A program made the translations under genes and the position numbers. The notes below the pieces were generated by a model that saw only the letters and a program-made list of their open reading frames with translations, was not told where the DNA came from and ran no database searches. A stretch of 64,000 bases of DNA from UBA4582 sp002389265 (GTDB taxonomy: Bacteria > Pseudomonadota > Gammaproteobacteria > Pseudomonadales > Azotimanducaceae), in assembly GCA_943788825.1 (NCBI GenBank), contig CALSRT010000003.1, forward strand, positions 1-64,000, read 5' to 3'. Positions 62,376 to 64,000 of this stretch are shown in pieces (position 1 is the first letter of the stretch; the number at the start of each line of letters is the position of its first letter).

Positions 62376-62747
62376 ATGAGCTCGAGTCTGGAAACGTCAT
62401 TATCAAGTAAGTTAGGCCCGATCTGGTGGTTGCTGATTGTGGCAATCATTCTGGGTGGCGTTTACGCCAATACGCTCTATGCTTCTGTAGGTGTCTTTTA
62501 TCGGGCACTGGCAGGCGTTGGTCTGATGGCAGTCGCAGTGCTAATGGCACTGCAGACTATCTCAGGTAGAGCGGCTTGGGATCTGGCGAAAGAGGCTAGA
62601 GTCGAGGTTCGTAAAGTTGTCTGGCCCACACGCCAAGAGACCACTCAGACTACGTTGATTGTTGTGGTCGTTGTGATTTTCGTGGGATTAATTCTGTGGG
62701 GTCTGGATTCCAGCTTAAGCTGGGGCATTCAGGCCATTATCGGTTAG
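62376..62747 (+). CDS. secE: preprotein translocase subunit SecE
   Basis: 123 residues with three TM helices (IWWLLIVAIILGGVYA, ALAGVGLMAVAVLMAL, and TLIVVVVVIFVGLILWGLD) and the conserved cytosolic amphipathic segment EARVEVRKVVWPTRQET. Three-helix E. coli-type SecE, operon partner of nusG. Confidence 0.96.
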   Translation: MSSSLETSLSSKLGPIWWLLIVAIILGGVYANTLYASVGVFYRALAGVGLMAVAVLMALQTISGRAAWDLAKEARVEVRKVVWPTRQETTQTTLIVVVVVIFVGLILWGLDSSLSWGIQAIIG

Positions 62748-62766
62748 AGACGACCAGGAGAAAGTT

Positions 62767-63300
62767 GTGGCAAAGCGTTGGTATGTAGTACATGCCTATT
62801 CAGGATTTGAGAAGCAGGTTATGCGTACCCTTTTGGAGCGCATCAATCTCTCGAGCTTTGCGGAAAAGTTTGGTGAGGTCATAGTGCCCTCTGAAGAAGT
62901 CGTTGAGATGCGCGCGGGTAAGAAGCGTCGCAGTGAGCGTAAATTCTTCCCTGGTTATGTGCTGGTTGAGATGGAGTTGGATAGCGATACTTGGCACCTA
63001 GTTAAAGAGACGCCCAGGGTTTTAGGCTTTATCGGCGGTAAGGCAGATCAGCCGGCGCCTATTTCGGAAGCCGAAGCTGCAATAATTTTACAGCGTGTGC
63101 AGAGCGGTAGCGAGCACGTGACACCCAAGACAGTATTTGAGCCTGGCGAGTTGGTCAGGGTCATTGATGGTCCCTTTAACGACTTCAGTGGTGTTGTTGA
63201 AGAGGTTAATTACGACAAGAATCGATTGCACGTTGCAGTAATGATTTTTGGTCGTTCGACCCCAGTTGAACTGGATTTTGGTCAAGTCGAAAAAGGCTAG
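62767..63300 (+). CDS. nusG: transcription termination/antitermination protein NusG
   Basis: Links RNAP to Rho or the ribosome. GTG start gives MAKRWYVVHAYSGFEKQV; NGN domain to about 115 (RKFFPGYVLVEMELD), KOW domain from about 125 (GELVRVIDGPFNDFSGVVEEVNYDKNRLHV). 177 residues. Preceded by AGGAGAAAG. Confidence 0.97.
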   Translation: MAKRWYVVHAYSGFEKQVMRTLLERINLSSFAEKFGEVIVPSEEVVEMRAGKKRRSERKFFPGYVLVEMELDSDTWHLVKETPRVLGFIGGKADQPAPISEAEAAIILQRVQSGSEHVTPKTVFEPGELVRVIDGPFNDFSGVVEEVNYDKNRLHVAVMIFGRSTPVELDFGQVEKG

Positions 63301-63380
63301 ATCAGTTTTTACAATCTAACGTTCGTCCAGCCGACGACGTTATTGGCGGGGACCTTTAGTAATAATGCGCAGCCTTCAAC

Positions 63381-63407
63381 GGTGCCTTATGAACCAGGGC
63401 TAGCACC
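63381..63407 (+). promoter_or_regulatory. hairpin in the rplK leader, candidate L1 site
   Basis: GGTGC (63381-63385) and GCACC (63403-63407) enclose an irregular loop, ending 15 bp before the rplK start codon. Ribosomal protein L1 represses the rplK-rplA mRNA through a leader structure in E. coli; the assignment here rests on position only. Confidence 0.35.
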
Positions 63408-63422
63408 CAAAAGGAGAAAGTA

Positions 63423-63857
63423 ATGGCTAAGAAAATTTTTGCCTATATCAAATTGCAGGTTCCTGCAGGTAAAGCAAACCCAAGTCCACCTGTTGGTCCC
63501 GCTTTGGGCCAAAAGGGCGTGAATATCATGGAGTTCTGCAAGGCATTCAACGCAGAAACTCAGTCAATGGAAGCCGGTATGCCGATTCCTGTCGTCATTA
63601 CAGTCTATGCCGACAAAAGCTTCACCTTCATTAAGAAAACTCCGCCCGCATCTGTCCTCCTGAAGAAGGCCGCCGGCGTTGCCAGTGGTAGCGCAGAGCC
63701 GAACAAAAACAAGGTTGGTAAGGTGACACGTGCGCAATTAGAAGAAATTGCTGCGCTGAAGCTACCTGACCTGACTGCTAAGGACATGGATGCAGCCGTG
63801 CGAACTATCGCTGGCAGCGCTCGCGCAGCGGGTATTGAAACAGAAGGGGTGATCTAA
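63423..63857 (+). CDS. rplK: 50S ribosomal protein L11
   Basis: GTPase-associated centre protein. 144 residues with IKLQVPAGKANPSPPVGPALGQKGVNIMEFCKAFN and the thiostrepton-site proline region, then KMDAAV-type C-terminal RNA-binding domain. GGAGAAAG Shine-Dalgarno. Followed immediately by rplA. Confidence 0.98.
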   Translation: MAKKIFAYIKLQVPAGKANPSPPVGPALGQKGVNIMEFCKAFNAETQSMEAGMPIPVVITVYADKSFTFIKKTPPASVLLKKAAGVASGSAEPNKNKVGKVTRAQLEEIAALKLPDLTAKDMDAAVRTIAGSARAAGIETEGVI

Positions 63858-64000
63858 ATGGCGAAGCAGAGCAAGCGTGTTCGTGAATTCAATGCCAGAA
63901 TCGAGCAAGGCAAAATCTACCCTATAGAAGAAGCTGTCGCGATACTGACTGAACTGTCTAAAGTGAAATTCGTTGAGTCTATTGATGTCAGCATCAACCT
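63858..64000 (+). CDS. rplA: 50S ribosomal protein L1, 3' part beyond window
   Basis: ATG at 63858 directly after the rplK stop. The visible 47 codons read MAKQSKRVREFNARIEQGKIY then PIEEAVAILTELSKVKFVESIDVSINL, the L1 N-terminus. Truncated by the window end. Confidence 0.96.
   Translation, partial: MAKQSKRVREFNARIEQGKIYPIEEAVAILTELSKVKFVESIDVSIN

Overview
The window reads as a continuous piece of a gammaproteobacterial chromosome. Gene order follows the Pseudomonas / Cellvibrio-type (Pseudomonadales sensu lato) plan in many blocks: ssrA-smpB-ratA-rnfH-bamE-fur-recN; hrcA-grpE-dnaK-dnaJ-dapB-carAB-greA-yhbY-rlmE-ftsH-folP-glmM-tpiA-secG; tRNA-Leu, tRNA-fMet, rimP-nusA-infB-rbfA-truB-rpsO-pnp; acs-pgi-(kinase)-pcnB-cbrB-gluQ-dksA-aminotransferase-sfsA; hemL; erpA-M23 peptidase-tyrS; and birA-SPOR-tRNAs-tuf-tRNA-Trp-secE-nusG-rplK-rplA. 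No phage, insertion sequence or CRISPR array is visible. Coding density is high, and non-ATG starts (TTG and GTG) are common.

Layout. 1-6.0 kb: trans-translation (tmRNA, SmpB), envelope (BamE), iron control (Fur) and DNA repair (RecN), with a tandem repeat between fur and recN. 6.1-11.4 kb: heat-shock genes, with a textbook sigma-32 promoter before grpE. 11.4-24.7 kb: lysine and carbamoyl-phosphate synthesis, transcript cleavage (GreA), 50S maturation, FtsH, folate, amino sugar and SecG, with a decayed tamA fragment after greA. 24.8-34.2 kb: the tRNA-rimP-nusA-infB-pnp translation/RNA-decay supercluster. 34.3-44.0 kb (minus strand): acetate and hexose metabolism, a deoxynucleoside kinase, poly(A) polymerase, the sigma-54 regulator CbrB, and dksA. 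44.2-50.4 kb: aminotransferase, sfsA, two heme-type ABC transporter genes and DNA polymerase II. 50.4-57.7 kb: PfkB kinase, hemL, DUF6776, bactofilin, erpA, M23 peptidase and tyrS. 57.8-64 kb: eight tRNA genes in all (Ile, Ala, Thr, Tyr, Gly, Thr and Trp, plus their context) with birA, a SPOR protein, tuf, secE, nusG and rplKA.

The most interesting locus is the gap between cbrB and pcnB. On the minus strand it holds a near-perfect sigma-54 promoter (GG-N10-GC), then about 145 nt containing A-rich Hfq-type motifs, one of them displayed in a hairpin loop, and a strong terminator. This is the position and design of the Pseudomonas CrcZ catabolite-repression RNA, in an unusually short form. Immediately upstream of cbrB the sensor kinase gene cbrA is reduced to a frameshifted stub, so the CbrB-CrcZ arm seems to have lost its usual sensor.

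Other notable points: DksA carries a ~255-residue histone-H1-like Lys/Ala/Pro tail; a tRNA-Ile/tRNA-Ala pair sits between tyrS and birA with no 16S or 23S gene; the DNA-binding part of BirA is interrupted by a 12-bp repeat expansion; carA is preceded by a 26-codon leader ORF that spans an intrinsic terminator. Many normal neighbours are absent (folK-panBC, coaX, cbrA, most of tamA), which suggests ongoing gene loss.
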